From: Sympetrum striolatum
Lineage: Eukaryota; Arthropoda; Insecta; Odonata; Libellulidae
Assembly: GCA_947579665.1 (NCBI GenBank)
Contig: OX388346.1
Coordinates: 92,940,615 to 93,004,614 of the forward strand
DNA: 64,000 nucleotides
Direction: 5' to 3'
Shown: positions 30,424 through 43,620 of the stretch, piece after piece
Layout of the letters: each line of letters opens with the position of its first letter
Position numbering within the stretch: position 1 is the first letter of the stretch
Notes under the pieces: generated by a model
What the model saw: the letters and a program-made list of their open reading frames with translations, nothing else
The model's database searches: none
What the model was told of the DNA's origin: nothing
Made by a program: the position numbers and the translations under genes

Positions 30424-30860
30424 TTAAGAATCCAATCCCTCAAAGTCTTCCACAATGTGTAAAAGAATATATTTTCTTCCTTCAGTGTCAGTTCTGATTT
30501 CGCTGAGACCGATGACATTGCGTTTTATCTTCTCTGCTTCATTCGGTAGTTCCAGCAGGCGTTCTTCGCTCTTCAAGCTGCGCCAGTTGTAAGTTGTGAT
30601 TTGCAGGGTGGTAGTTATTTTCCTCTTCTCTACCACCTCTCTTCAATACCACCACCTCCCGGACATCCGAATGGGTGGTGCTTTTACGTCCGAATAAATT
30701 TCCATTAAAGAAGCTCATCATGAAAACTGTACTTGCATTTGGGGGGGTTAGGACAATAGGCTGTCCTACTGGTTTGTGAAGCCTTCTTAGAATGGTTAAA
30801 CCCCCATTAACAACCCCCGCCGTGGCAATGAGTGTTTGATCAATGCCACATTAGGGGAGG
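30424..30860 (-). pseudogene. 5' fragment of an RTE-type LINE
   Basis: On the minus strand a GC-richer leader (about 30860-30720) runs into a frame reading TLQITTYNWRSLKSEERLLEL, then KIKRNVIGLSEIRTDTEGR. That is the first motif region of an EEP endonuclease as seen in RTE-like elements (TFNVRTL...IGLSEVR). Two overlapping frames indicate a shift near 30620. Everything downstream of the nuclease start is missing, so it cannot be active. Confidence 0.65.
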
Positions 30861-32335
30861 GGGATATTTTATAAAGTGAACTATATGACGCCTATATTAT
30901 ATAGTAATAAAAAGTGACAATGATCAAATTATAATCACTCATCATCGATAAGTTTTCTTCACATTTTGTTCTCCTTGCAAGACCACTGTGACAACATTAC
31001 TATCCTAGCTGTTAAATTACTTCTATAATGCTTCCCAGAGATAAATGACCAAAAGTAACTTTTTGTCTGGGAGATTGTTTTCCTATAACACTTTACACTC
31101 ATTTATATCGGAGTCAATGATCACATCCTAACTGAAATCAAAATCAATTGATTAGTCCACTGGTTTTATGTGCAAAAATTTCTTGAAAAGCTTCCGTTGG
31201 TAATATTATCACTTGTTGAAGGAATTTCACTGGGAAGTAACAACAGAGGAATCAATGGCTTACTGATGTTTTCAAGTTATCATACATTTGAAATAATGTG
31301 GCATACATACATTATTCACATTCAAATGGCTGAAAGATATGGATAAATGACTAGAAACTGAATTAATTATGGCTTTTAGAAGTTTTTCAGTAATACAAAA
31401 GGTAAAGGCGGATCAAACCCTGATTGCCTCAAGAAATTAGTTAAGGGAGAAAGCAAGCTGATATCTGGAAGTATTTAAATAGTATAAGGATCAGTTCAAG
31501 ATCGATATGATGGCAAGAAAACATTCTGCACTTTGGAGAATATATACTTATCAATGGAATATAAATATATTTACAAAATTAGATGAGCCATCATGGAAAT
31601 TAGAAATTATTTGTTAGTGTTATTTTATTCTCTGATAGAAATTCTCATTTTGCTGGACTAGAATTAAGAAGTCTTAGAATAGACGAGACATTATACTGTA
31701 ACTTTCTCCTAGTTATCAAAATAAAATATCATCAACATTAGCAAAAATCTGTTAAATTTCTTTCAATTTTCCATTCCATAAAAATGAAGATTTAATGCTG
31801 TTACTGAATCTAGCAATATGACAAATTGATTCCACACCAATATTGACAGTCAAAAATGGTTAGAGAATTTTCAAAGAAATAAATACTGTAATGTTCAATT
31901 GCATTTGTTATGAGTAACTCTCCCAAAGAGATAACAAATTATAAATTCAAAACAAAGAAAAGTTTAATTATACATTACTCAACCATAAGAAATAAAATCA
32001 ACACATCATATCTGTCCAAGTGAGCAAACTTTCATTTATTTCACTGCTATAGTTAACCCAGGTCTATTTTAAAGGGAAAGTATGACTATGAAAGAATGGA
32101 AATCAGTTGTTATTGATGTGATATAAATCTAGATATGGAATACGATAAGTAATTATGATAAAAAAGGGCACAAAGATTGACACATTCAGTACTTCAAACT
32201 CTTGGCAGTTTTCAAATCAATTCAGATTAATAGTTTTTATAGAACACATACTTCAGGAATGTTTTATTATATATTTTAGCATATATTTCTCTGAAAATAA
32301 TCATGTAATATAACATGAATTTAGCAAATGGCTTC
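30861..32335. other. AT-rich, no gene seen
   Basis: No open frame with a recognisable motif and no strong repeat structure. Confidence 0.5.
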
Positions 32336-32339
32336 CTAA

Positions 32340-32470
32340 TAGCTGTGTGAGCAATGCCTTTGGCTTTGACGAGAGCAGTCCCAGGAGTTCCGTGGGATCC
32401 CAAATTTTCTCGATAAGGGTTGGGGACATCTGGCCATCAAAATCAGACATATTCATCATCTTCATTATGA
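32340..32470 (+). mobile_element. Decayed tRNA-headed SINE
   Basis: Contains TGCCTTTGGC, ACGAGAGCAGTCCC and GTTCCGTGGGATCCC in the spacing of a tRNA anticodon arm and T arm, like the SINE head at 4463. A short body and a trinucleotide-rich CATCATCTTCATTATGAT tail follow. The T loop is mutated (GTTCCGT). No clean target-site duplication was found. Confidence 0.5.
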
Positions 32471-34149
32471 TTATCAATAATCACAAATTACTAACCAACC
32501 TAATGGACCAGGATACCTTAACTGAGGTTAAGAGGAAAAAAATATGGGTTTAGCAAATACAACCATATTTCATAAACTGTTCATTCTTCTTTGAGCCGCT
32601 AAATTGTAAAAGTAAATTCTATTGCACGTATAATTTCACCTTAGGGTTATGTTGATAATTTTAATATTTGATTTTAACATAGGATGCCAATGGAAAAGTT
32701 GGTTATGAACTCCTAAGTTTTGTATGCAAACTTGAGAAGGCATTAATTAATTTTTCATAATGCATTGAGTAATAGATTATGAAAGACCATGCATCAAACT
32801 CATTGTCAGTCTTTTAAATATCTATCCTTAATTATCCTCTTAGGACTGATATTTATCTCTATGTTATCTTAAGTTATGCCTACTTATCAATAAAGTCAGT
32901 TCCTGATAGATAGTCTCAATGATCTTTCTTCTTAAGAAAATGGTAGGGAATAATGATAGAGGGGATTTTTTTTTTATTTTAGTTTCCTTTTGATTTTGAA
33001 GATACTTTCCTGTGTATTAAGGTCATATTATACAATAAGAACCTATCTAATCCAGTAGAGGTTTATTGATTGTAATAGTAGAATTAGTGTGGAAGTAGTA
33101 TTGCATGAACTATTTTTTTTTGTTTTGTTCAAATAAAACTGATTCATAAGGTGTTGCCTTTTAGTTTTCAAGTCCTTTATGTAAAGGTGTGATTGTGAAA
33201 TGTCAGGAAGGAGAGAAAACAAGTAGGTAGTTCATCTGAGTTGGGAATTCAGGATCAGGGTTATCTAAGGAAAGTTTGGGGTGAAATATACGCGAGCAAG
33301 GCATAGGAAAGGAGATCAGTTAGTAGATGAAACAAGGATGAGTTACAAGGTTTCCAGAATATTGATATGAGAGTGGAATTTATTTTAATAAAATGTCTGA
33401 TTTTATTATTGTAATCTGTGATTGGTCAGTAACTATAAGGAAAATCCAATTTAATTCCAAATTATCTATTTTATGATTGTCTAGCTTGATTTTACTTATA
33501 TCTCTTAAGCATATAACATGACATATATTGTTGAACACATTCGAATATTAAATCTAGCATAATGCTCATTATATAATAACGGCATACACACCATGAAAGC
33601 CTTGAAACTTAATACCAAATTTTGGGACTGTACATACTTCAAAATTATCAGAAATTCAACAAATTATGCAAGTGAAATTTCAATTTCCGTTAGAATAAAT
33701 ATTTAAACCATAATTGGGGATTGAATATTGGGACAGGCTTATTTTTTTGTTATTTCAATTAGGCATTATTCAATTTTTTTATCATCATACTTAAATTTTA
33801 GTAAAAACTGTGGTAGTTCAACTTGTACTATTAAATCGATATCTGAATGGATTGAAGTAAATGAAAGATAAACAACTGATTGGATAATCATCTATATAAT
33901 CTGAATATTCCATATCAAATTATCTTTATTTAAAATCAATTCTAGCTTAAATTCATGCTCAAATAATATTTCCCTTTAGGAGTCAAAGCATGACTTTGTG
34001 ACTTTGATGCCATAGATGTGGAAAAAACAAAAAGAGTTTTGCAGGTTTCCAAAAAATTATTCCAGCTTAACAGAATGAATATTCTTTTTTAAAATACTAT
34101 TACATCCTAAAAGTTCCCAAACTTATTTGTCTCGCAAAAATGCAGAGCA
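32471..34149. other. AT-rich, no gene seen
   Basis: No coding or structural signal that I can support. Confidence 0.5.
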
Positions 34150-34238
34150 GGAGAAATGATATATTCTGGTCGTAGATAGGTAAGTGGTAGGTAGCTGTAC
34201 CACTAAACTATCTACCACCAGAATTATTCATTTCTCCA
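34150..34238. other. 90-base near-perfect hairpin
   Basis: Arms of about 40 bp (34150-34189 and 34199-34238) around a 9-base loop, with a few scattered mismatches. It could be a microRNA-precursor-like hairpin or a very small MITE. The strand cannot be decided. Confidence 0.5.
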
Positions 34239-35119
34239 GATCAGTGTTTTTACAGGAAAAAATATCTTCAGGAAGTTTATAAATTTAGTAGTAAATAGGG
34301 AAATAATATATAATGTTTATAGTACATATAGTAGTAAATAATACTAATTGGATTGTATGTTCACAAATGTATAATTCAAAATTATTTTACGTTCCTTATA
34401 GATATTTATTGGTTTGGTATATGTTTATTAAAAAACTGCAACATTGTGGAGACTAGTCAGTCTTCCTCCTTAGTAGGACTAAACTACTTCACTAGCTAAA
34501 TTCTTACTTTAAACATTAAATGAATCAAAGAAATAAGCATTATTTTAGTCTCTCTTCAACTGCCACTGTATCTGTTCTCACCAATGTTTTGTAAAATTTA
34601 TATCCACCCACTCCCTCTCATTAATGTCAGCTAATAATATTCTCAAAGTTAGTCAAATAATACCTCTCAGTACAAGTATAAAAACACTGAATTATAAAAA
34701 ATTAAATGACTGTAATACTGACTTTGCTTGCTTTCTCTGATGTAAAGATTTGATTATTTTTCTATAATGCAAAAAATAAATGTTATTATTGCTACTATTT
34801 GGTAGGAAATAACATTTATTGCTGTGATTGATGTCCAAGGTTAAAGAACTTCCTCCCTTTTTAATTTGTTGAAAGAACAGTTTTATTGTGTAGGAAAAAA
34901 CTTGAATGAATGCATTTAGTCACAGTGGTATATTCCAGCTTTATATTACAATTAGAAGGATTAAAAAGAATATATTTTGATACCTTGCATACACAATTTC
35001 AAAAATTTATATAAGATCTCCCTAGATATTCTTACTATACAAGACCAAATTTCATGCAGTGGAGCTAAAAAATTGAATAAACTAAAATATTGGCTAGATA
35101 GTGATTTCTGGAGGTTTAA

Positions 35120-35668
35120 CCCTTAAACTGCGGGGAACGTATATAAACGTTTTTCTGCCAGAATGCCAGAACTGCGGGAGAAACGTTTTTAAACGTTTGA
35201 CCTGCTCTTCCTTCCCCATGCTTGGCCTTTCCCAGTTTTATGGCGGTGCCTGTGAATGAGACGCACCCTCACAAAATCTTTTGCATTGTCCTAAATTTGG
35301 AAAACCCTTCCCCGGGGTTTTCCGGCCTCTGCGTAATTCCAAGATTTGTAGTGCAGTCGTAATTTCATATTTTCCTCACTCGTTAAAAATCAATGTATCT
35401 ACTAACTGTTTGGTATCAAATTAATCAGCTAACAGCAAGGGAAAAAATAAGACAATTAAATCATTGGCAATTGCTTCCACGTTAGAGGAGCAACCAAAAG
35501 TCTTGAACAATAACCGCTGACCGGGGGCATCGGAAAAAGGTCTACCCGGATTATGGGGGTTTTCTACCAGCTGCAATTAGTCTGACCCACCAGGAGAACG
35601 GACCGTTTCTCTAACTTGCCTCCCGCACACGACTGTCGCGAAAGAAAAATACTCCCGCATCTTATGGG
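35120..35668. mobile_element. TTAA-flanked MITE (piggyBac-like)
   Basis: A 549-bp element with ends CCCTTAAACTGCGGG and CCCGCATCTTATGGG, which are inverted repeats of each other. It is flanked on both sides by TTAA (35116-35119 and 35669-35672). A TTAA duplication with CCC...GGG ends is the hallmark of piggyBac elements. The inside is GC-richer than the surroundings and has no transposase. Confidence 0.7.
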
Positions 35669-36586
35669 TTAAAATATATTCTCATAACTTAGATGAGTAA
35701 CTTTTAACTGCTCATGCTCAGGTTTACATTAAAATATTTTACAATAACTCAAAATTCTTCAAATTAACATCAAATTCTGTTAAGTATCCATCCCATAATT
35801 CTTTTGGCATTGTAATAATAGCATCAGGATTTCTGTCATGCTTTCTTCAAACTGATGATATCATCCAAAGGAATAATACTAGTTAATTATTGGTCTTGCA
35901 TTATACATTACTTCAAAAACATTTTTCATGAGAGACCATTTCATTTACTAAAGTAATTTTTTCTCATAGTACTTTTATAAAAGTATACAACCTCAGTTCC
36001 AATTTGAAGCAAGTGAACTTTATTAGCTGTGACATTTGAAACAGCAATAATATCATTGGATATATGTTATGCTGATGGTCTTCTGCACTTACAACCTGAA
36101 AGAACAGAAGGCTATGGTTATATAAATGTTAAGGTTATCCATGAGAGTTAAACCATTATTTTATACGAAATTTGATATTCATTAGAATATAAGTTTTTGC
36201 TTCTAAGTAGGAATAGAACACATATGTGAACAATGTTGTTCACAATATGCCATTTTTCTGCAATATACACTACCACTGCAGTATGTTTACTTGAGATAGT
36301 TTATAACAACTTAAAGAATTATACCATTGATTTACTATTAGGATACCTATGATAAAAATCAAATCCTTTCTTTCCCTTAGTCCTACATTTTGACTAGGAA
36401 TATAATTGAAGAGAATTTGCATGGAGAATAATTGTCTGAAATATTAATTTGATCGAAAGTTGCATGAAGCTCATATTATTACAGATTAAGCATTCAATTA
36501 TCTCTCAAAATAGAGAAAAAGAAGTAATTGTATAAATATCTGGTTCTTGCCAAGTATTAGCATTAATAGAAAAAATGTTATGGAGT

Positions 36587-36783
36587 AAGTAGTACCATAG
36601 AGTAACTATATGTTCTTATCGCTGTAATCTAAACACAGCTGCAAGAGATAAGCTCTGGCTCGGCAGCCGGGCGAAGAAGAACTACGCTGAGGGCATCTAT
36701 CGAGGAGGAAAAGAATGAAAAAACTCATATCATTTAGTCCCATAAGGTTAGCCCTCTAGTATAGTTACTCTTTGGTAGTACTT
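36587..36783. mobile_element. 197-bp MITE with 24-bp terminal inverted repeats
   Basis: The left end AAGTAGTACCATAGAGTAAC mirrors the right end GTTACTCTTTGGTAGTACTT with two mismatches. The centre is GC-rich (CTCGGCAGCCGGGCGAAG). The superfamily is undetermined because the target-site duplication is ambiguous. Confidence 0.6.
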
Positions 36784-37483
36784 TTGATACAACATCCAAT
36801 ATTTGGGAGACAATTCCCAATTTTTTTCCTTTGAAAATTTGTATTGCTTTATGAAATCACTAATTAGTCATTCCTTATAATAATTGACTACATGCACCCA
36901 TCATTTTAGAGAAAGAAAAATTCTTTTCAAAAGAGTAACAAAGTTGCTATGTCCTCTCCAAATTTTTGCTAGAGTACTTGTGTGATATTTTCAAAAAGGT
37001 TCACAGAATTGGAATACCAGATTTTAGGATTTACTGAAACAGGAAATAAACAGGTCCAAAATGGAAACAAAATTATTTTACTGAATTATTATTTTATTAT
37101 CTGCATTTTCGGTATTATTTAGGATTGTTCTATCCTTGACAAACAGAACCTAAGGTGTATTTCTGAAATATTTAAAATTAATATTTAATTTTTAATATTC
37201 AAAATATTGGACATGAGGTGAAGATGTAGTTGTTGGTGATCTTCCTCAACTCAGACCACATGAGATACATCGTTAAGTATAGAAGAGAGGAAAGTTCAGT
37301 AAAAGGTGCAGAATGGAAACAGTTTGATTTCTCTGGATTATCTACCTGAATGTTTTGAATTATTTCCCTGAGTACTTTTAGAAATTATTTTGTTTATTCT
37401 GTCATTTTCTAATGAACCTTGTGTTATCTATTTGAGGAATTTAAAATAATCATATGGAAATTAGATGGAAGTTAAGTTCTTAC

Positions 37484-37621
37484 CAAACCTGCACCTAAAC
37501 CATCAGGGCTGCCTGCATCTTTGAAGATGTGCCAGAGGAGCTTTGGGAAATAGGGGTGGTGTCGGAGGACACCTTGTAGGGATTTTGTTTTGTGGGTGGA
37601 TGCAGGAATGTCCACACAAGA
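37484..37621 (-). CDS. Candidate internal exon of an unrecognised gene
   Basis: On the minus strand a pyrimidine-rich acceptor (GCTTGCCATTTGCCCCTAAG) precedes 138 bases that stay open in one frame (46 codons) and end at a consensus donor GTAAGA. The peptide includes CVDIPASTHKTKSLQG, HHPYFPKLLWHIFKDAG and SPDGLGAGL. It is the only GC-richer, codon-like island in a long AT-rich stretch, as expected for an exon in a large intron-rich gene. I do not recognise the family, and an old repeat fragment is possible. Confidence 0.35.
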
Positions 37622-40600
37622 CTTAGGGGCAAATGGCAAGCGTATGGCATAGTTCCCTTTTCAATCAATTGTTTTCTTACTTCTGACTTTTTCCTTATTC
37701 ATTTTCTTCTCATTTAAAGTTTAAATTTTGAGACTTTTATGATGGGATATTCCGTACTATGTTGGTCTAACAAGGAATGACCTTTGTAATTTTAAAGAAA
37801 TTCTATGTTAAGCTAATGTGTATTATGAAATAGTAATTTTCCACACCTATATTTTGCACAGACATAGTCCACTCAAGTGCATTCCTTGGCAGTTGTCCAA
37901 TCTGAATCTAATTAGGCATATTCCCAATTACTATAGCTATCCATCTGTTTATGGCAGTACTCTTTTCTCAGCCTTATCTTAGGTTAACAAAATACATTCA
38001 GTAGCCAATATAGCAATGTTGATTGACATAATGTTATGTTGTTCTTTTTTATATTGTTTTTAATTTGATTTTCATGCAAGGTTATTTTTATTGAAAATTT
38101 TACCAAGCATTTGAAATTTCTCATCCCTTATCTTTGTCTTACAGTCCCTTTCATTGTTGTATTTAACACTCGGAGTCTCGGACTGTCATACACCCTATAG
38201 AACCCAATGGAGTAATTTTGACTCCATAGATGATTTTCTTACCTTTAGGTTCACTATCAGCTAAAATATGTTATTCACATAAGAGTTTTTCCTTATTCAG
38301 ATGATAAAAGAGTTTTCCAGGTATTTAAGAGATGGAAATATGCTTGGAGAATCATAATTTTTACTGGCCAACTCTTTAAGGAGGCCTCAAAAAATTGTCA
38401 TACCTAGAATTCTTTCAGATTCAAAATTTGAAATACAAATATTGGAAACAAAGTTTTGGTAAAACATTTCAATCAAAGTATACATATTTATTTAAATGAT
38501 GAACTTTCTATTTATTACTACATTTTGCTCAATAGTACACAATTTTTGATGTATCGTCGCTTACAAAAATAGTTACCAGTGTGGATGCAACCCTCTTAAC
38601 AGATGTAAGGCCCGATGGAGCGAGTCTATGAGCGTCTCTGCTTTTAGCGCACGTTTCGTCTTCCTCCTTACACATGTTTTGAGTCTTTTGTGATGTTAAT
38701 TTTTAAATTTTGGTTAAAATTCATTGACTTGGATGCTATATAAGCAATATAGTATTATAATGGAAGCAAATTTGACTTCCAGCTCAAACCGCAAGCATAA
38801 TTCACTTTTCTTCAAGAATATCAGACAAGAAATAATTTAGTTTCCCATATTTTTTCCTAACGTAAAAATTCCCATCAATGGAGGTTAAGAAAGGACTTGG
38901 TTAATTTGTTTCAAGCTTGCAGAACGAACTTTTCCATAAAAAATAATAAGTGATGGAGCTTAAGTATATAATAATTAAGAGAGTATGCACTGCTATGAAT
39001 TAGATCAAAAGAAGGGGAAATTAGAGACAACATTACGTTTTTAGAACAGAAATAGAGTAATAATGAAAGAATACATTAACCCTTCGATGTATTGATAACA
39101 TTGAGGCGGCCTACCTTACACTTTAATTTTTTACGCAAAATAATACATCTGGATTTTTTTAATTTTAACATTTTGAAGTGACAGGAGCAATTATATGCTT
39201 ATGTTAGAAATTTTAGTAATACAGAATTTACAAAATTCGCCTTCACTCTCTGAATGTTTGGTGCTTCAAATTTCTTCTTGAGAGATGGTTAAGTGGGAGC
39301 CATGGGTGCTTTTCTTCCGATGAAGGAATTCATGTTGATGGAAATAATACAGAAGCCAACATTTTGTACATAGTTTTCCACCAAAGGATTTTGAATTTGG
39401 CCCTATTCTTCGATTGTAGGATGATTGATGAGTACTACGGAAGGTTTCGATGTTATATTCTTGTTTACGTATGGCATATTTATTTGAGGAGCCAAAGGAT
39501 CTAGTTTCTTTGCCCAGGCATCGAGCGACAAGACGCAGCTGATTGTGAGTGTGAGAGAATAAAGAATTTGACTGTCCTTGCAGACAAAATTAGATCCTTA
39601 TAAGTGTTCTGTAAACACTTTTGATGACGATTTGTCATGAGAGAGAAAGAAGAGCAAAAGATATCGAGAAGTCGGACCCAACCATAAATTTATCAGGATT
39701 CTGAGGGAAAGATGATATGAGAAATTAAGCGCATAACGATTTCTTTTGGCCGAAAATCGAAGCCGACTTTGATGAAATTGTCAAATCAAGAAATTGTGAA
39801 GTTATAAATTCAAAACTAGGATAAGTTAATGATAAAAATAGGAAGTAATCAATGCTTAAAAAAATGCTTGAAATTTAAAGTATATCGAAGTTGTGATATT
39901 TAAGTTTTAAATATTTTATTGAGAGTAGCTCAAATTCGATGTAAATTTATTCCAACTGGGGAATAGGAACAATATAAATCTCCTACGTCGTTACGGGATT
40001 AAATTATAAATAACAATCGATAATATTGGGCTTTAAAGAGGGAACAGATAATTTTGTACTTTTGTAGATTGAAAACAAACTTGTGAAAGTGGCGAAGTTG
40101 TTTGGGCACAATATTTTAACCTCTTTCTATTTGGCATTTTCATTCAAGCACATACCAATAGGAAAGTACCGCGTTTTCATTGAAACAGGAAACTACTCTG
40201 CAATATTTTTGTTGTGAGCGAGGATTTAATTATTAACTGTTAACCCATGGGGTTCGGATGTGAACTATTTCAAAGGATATTCAACAAAAATTCTTATTCT
40301 TACAGTCGATTAATCCTTATGGTTCGAATTCGTTAGTATAAACTTAAATATTTGAAAGTTTGACAAAAATCCATATTTACCTACAGGGATCATCCCGTTT
40401 CGCATATGCGTAATCGCGGACACATCGAATGAATAAGACGCTCTATGCGTGATTTCTCCGTTGGCTAATATTTCCAAGTAAGATTAGTCGAACCGTGTTG
40501 AATATATTTTTAATTATTTCGTTGATATACATTCGGAATGAATGGCACCAAATCTAGGGAAACGTTTATGGTTGGAGGCGAACGCCGCAAACAACCACAG

Positions 40601-40664
40601 GTAAATTTTGGTCGAAGGTCCCTTTAAACACACGAAGGTTTCGCCCGGTCGCACAGTGGTCCGA
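37622..40664. other. AT-rich, no gene seen
   Basis: No supported gene. A GC-richer patch at about 38570-38670 and another at 40560-40660 show no decisive coding or repeat signature. Confidence 0.45.
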
Positions 40665-41539
40665 AATCAAAAAATCTGATGTGGCCAGCACATGACTTTC
40701 TCCATATATAAGATGTAAATATTTATCTACGACAGTATTTTCGAACTTTGTATTCCATCTAAACTTTGAAGACGAGTGATTAATTTATATCATATTATAT
40801 ATTACGTCACAAACATTATAAATAATGTTTTTCGGGACATGCTCGATGAAAAACCATGAAATGGCTATTCGCCCACAGTGCCCAGAGCGCTCATGAAGTA
40901 CATAATCGGCAACTTCCGGTTTATCAGTATTTCATGAATATCTCCTAAAAAATCAGTTTTACAAAAATATATTTCGAACTAAAGTTATAGCAAATTTTAT
41001 TTTCTAAAACTATTATAATTAACAGTATATACCTAAATATCATATTTATGGAGATATTTTGAAAACCGGAAATGAGCTTTGAAGAATGAAGCTCGACTTC
41101 CGGTTGACCGATTTGCTCCAAAAACTAATCAACTCTAACGACACCAACCAAAATACTATATATGAAATTTGGTGTTGATCCGACAATTAGTTTTCATGTT
41201 AGAGCGCCCACAAAGTACATAACAGCTACTTCCGGTTTATCAGTATTTCACGAATAACTCCTAATCAACCGGTGATACAAAAATATGTTAAATACAAAAG
41301 TTATAGTAAAAATCATTATCTAAAACTTTTATAAGGTACACAATATACCTATACATCATATTTATGGAGATATTTTGAAAACCGGAAATGAGCTTTGATG
41401 AAGAAAGCTCGACTTCCGGTCAACCGATTTACTCCAAAAACTAATCAACTCTGACAGCACATACTACAGTGCTATGTATGAAGTTTGGTATTGATACAAC
41501 TAATAGTTTTCACGTTAGAGCGCCCACAATCACAGACAC

Positions 41540-41597
<58 letters not shown>

Positions 41598-41735
41598 ATA
41601 CACACAGACATCATTCCGAAAATAGTCAAAACGTGTTCTAGGGACCCCAAAACGTGTATTTCCGTTGAAATCTCGAAGTCGAATTTTTTCATGAAAACAA
41701 TACTTTCTCTATACTTCGTATATGGAGAAAGTAAA
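40665..41735 (-). mobile_element. GT-microsatellite element, copy C (full length)
   Basis: Reverse-oriented full copy. It runs from CTGATGTGGCCAGCACATG at its 3' terminus to CTTCGTATATGGAGAAAGTA at its 5' terminus, with the CA/GT tract at about 41538-41604 and both ACCGGAAGT-containing sub-units. It matches copy A over its whole length. Confidence 0.7.
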
Positions 41736-42068
41736 AAATCCGGACAAAAGTCCAAAATTGCTTTTTTTGAGATACAGAATTGAAACTTTACATATATACA
41801 GCCAAATGATTGCTGATCATGGAACGGTAAGTCATTTTTCATAAATCGTATGCATTACTTAGATACGGAGGGTCAAACATGACTAAATTTCCAAAAACAC
41901 GCCCGGTTTTATTTTTCTTCGAAAATCTTAGAAGTTAAGCTAATAGTGGATTTGTGGAAGGAATTTAGTGGAATAAAAAACATTATATTCAATCAGAATG
42001 GTACTTTATCTATACTATCTATCAGTTTCAAGGATATTGGTCAATATTTGTGTGGTGTTCCATCACAC

Positions 42069-42290
42069 AATGGCGGACGCTTTTTACAGACAAATTTTGA
42101 CATAAAGTAGTCGATATCTTTTGTTTAAAAAATATGTGCAGCGGGAAATTACACCAGAGTATTGAGTGAAGACAGTTTAAGAATATTCAGCAGAGATCTT
42201 TTATGAACGTTACCGACCACGAAAATAAACGCGATTTTTCGATCGCGCTGCACGATCCGGGCCTGGAAGTACGGCAGCTTTGTTGGATTG
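42069..42290 (+). mobile_element. Terminal arm of the AATGGCGGAC element family
   Basis: Begins AATGGCGGAC and continues with ACAGACAAATTTTGACATAAAG, then a GCGATTTTTCGATCGCGCTGCA block. All match the two ends of the 2.6-kb element at 54216-56802 in order. Only one arm is present here. Confidence 0.55.
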
Positions 42291-42369
42291 TTTTATCGTT
42301 ACCCGGATTGTGCAGGATATTATTATTATATATTTTATTAGTAGGATATTATATTGCTATTATACCTTT

Positions 42370-42735
42370 TACCCTCCCCTGGACTACAACCTGGTCGTGG
42401 TGGAAGGTCTTGCGTGTTCCTATGACCTAAAGACCTAGACTGGCTAGAACATAGTTCCTGGCACGGTCACCCATGCCAGAAAGATCATTAGATAGGGGCA
42501 AGACGAAAGGTAGTCCACGCAGCGTCTGTACCTCAGTGAGGCGGCTGCAAAGGCGTCTGTTCCCCAGTGGGGCGGCCATATGGAGTGTTGGTGTCACGGT
42601 AAAAAAACACCGTTGAGGAAGACAACGGGAGACCACCTCGACTACTAAACCTATGACATGGTGCACAACCATAATAATATGGTACTGGCAAAGAGACTCA
42701 GCCTTCTAGGATGAGTGTCATGCCCGGCAGTGATA
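42370..42735 (+). repeat. GC-richer repeat-like block, possibly LINE 5' leader
   Basis: Clear base-composition island (CTGGACTACAACCTGGTCGT to TGAGTGTCATGCCCGGC). It has the look of a 5' leader of an RTE-type LINE that I have seen upstream of EEP domains, but no endonuclease frame follows. Tentative. Confidence 0.3.
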
Positions 42736-42766
42736 GGAGCAGTGTGTGTTCCTTATCATTATTGAT

Positions 42767-43620
42767 TATGTGTCTGTTCGGTTTATATTTAACTTGAAAA
42801 AGTTTGACCATATTTCCGATCCATTTAAGGAAATATCTTGGAATTTTCTCGAACGTCGTCAAAGAACTCATATTCTAACGTCAGCTTTCAGCGTCTTGCG
42901 AGCACAAACGCGGAATATCTCTTTTCTGAATTTGTCAGCTTAGAATCTGTCCACAATTGCAATACTAGGGGGAAAAAATCTATAGTAAAACTATATCGAA
43001 GAAACCACTTTTAAACCACCAAATTAATGCATTCCGACCACCGTTTTCCTATAATATTACTCTTCCATGTTAACGCCACTCAAAGTCGATTTAAGTAAGT
43101 GATTTTAATAACAATAACGAACACAAATACTACTTCCAAACGCTCAACGTGGATCTGCATATCCTTCATCGATATATTCTCTCTCTCTTCTGGAGGTTCG
43201 CTCACCCGAAACGTGGTGTCTGTTGGCGGTAACTTTTTTGTAAGAGACTTTTTAAGGATGAAAATCCATGTACATTTTCCTTATTTTTCTTGTTTATTTG
43301 TTTTGTGTTATTTTACTGATTCTTATTAATGTATTACATTTAAGTACTTATTGGTAGTGTATTTCTTTATTTTTTAATGTTTTTTCTTACCTTTTAGCTA
43401 TTACTACTATAGGTAGGTTTGCGCAGGTTTTTCAAACCCCCCTTCCTTGCGGGTGATTTCCTGCAGTGGATTTTTTTCCTAAGGATCTCTTAGGTTCCTT
43501 AGATACTTAATTCTTCCAATTGTTTCTACTTCTAATTTTATAATCAATGACGATGGGTTAGATGGATTAAGAGACTTTTAGTCTCAATCTCGCCCGAATA
43601 AAAACGATCTAATATTATTA
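42767..43620 (+). pseudogene. 3'-terminal LINE fragment (same family as 60073-63085)
   Basis: The frame at 42767-42943 reads RFIFNLKKFDHISDPFKEI and LERRQRTHILT, aligning with KFIFNAKKFDHITPLLKEL and LDSRRKLHTL in the LINE at 61757-62344. The rest decays into a 3' UTR that ends in the hairpin GAGACTTTTAGTCTC (43571-43585), CAATCTCGCCC and an ATT-rich tail. The fragment is 5' truncated and inactive. Confidence 0.65.

Noticed and set aside
35900..36060. Minus-strand exon reading VTANKVHLLQIGTEVVYFYK
   Set aside because: A weak acceptor is available, but the upstream part is stopped and nothing links it to a gene. Likely chance.
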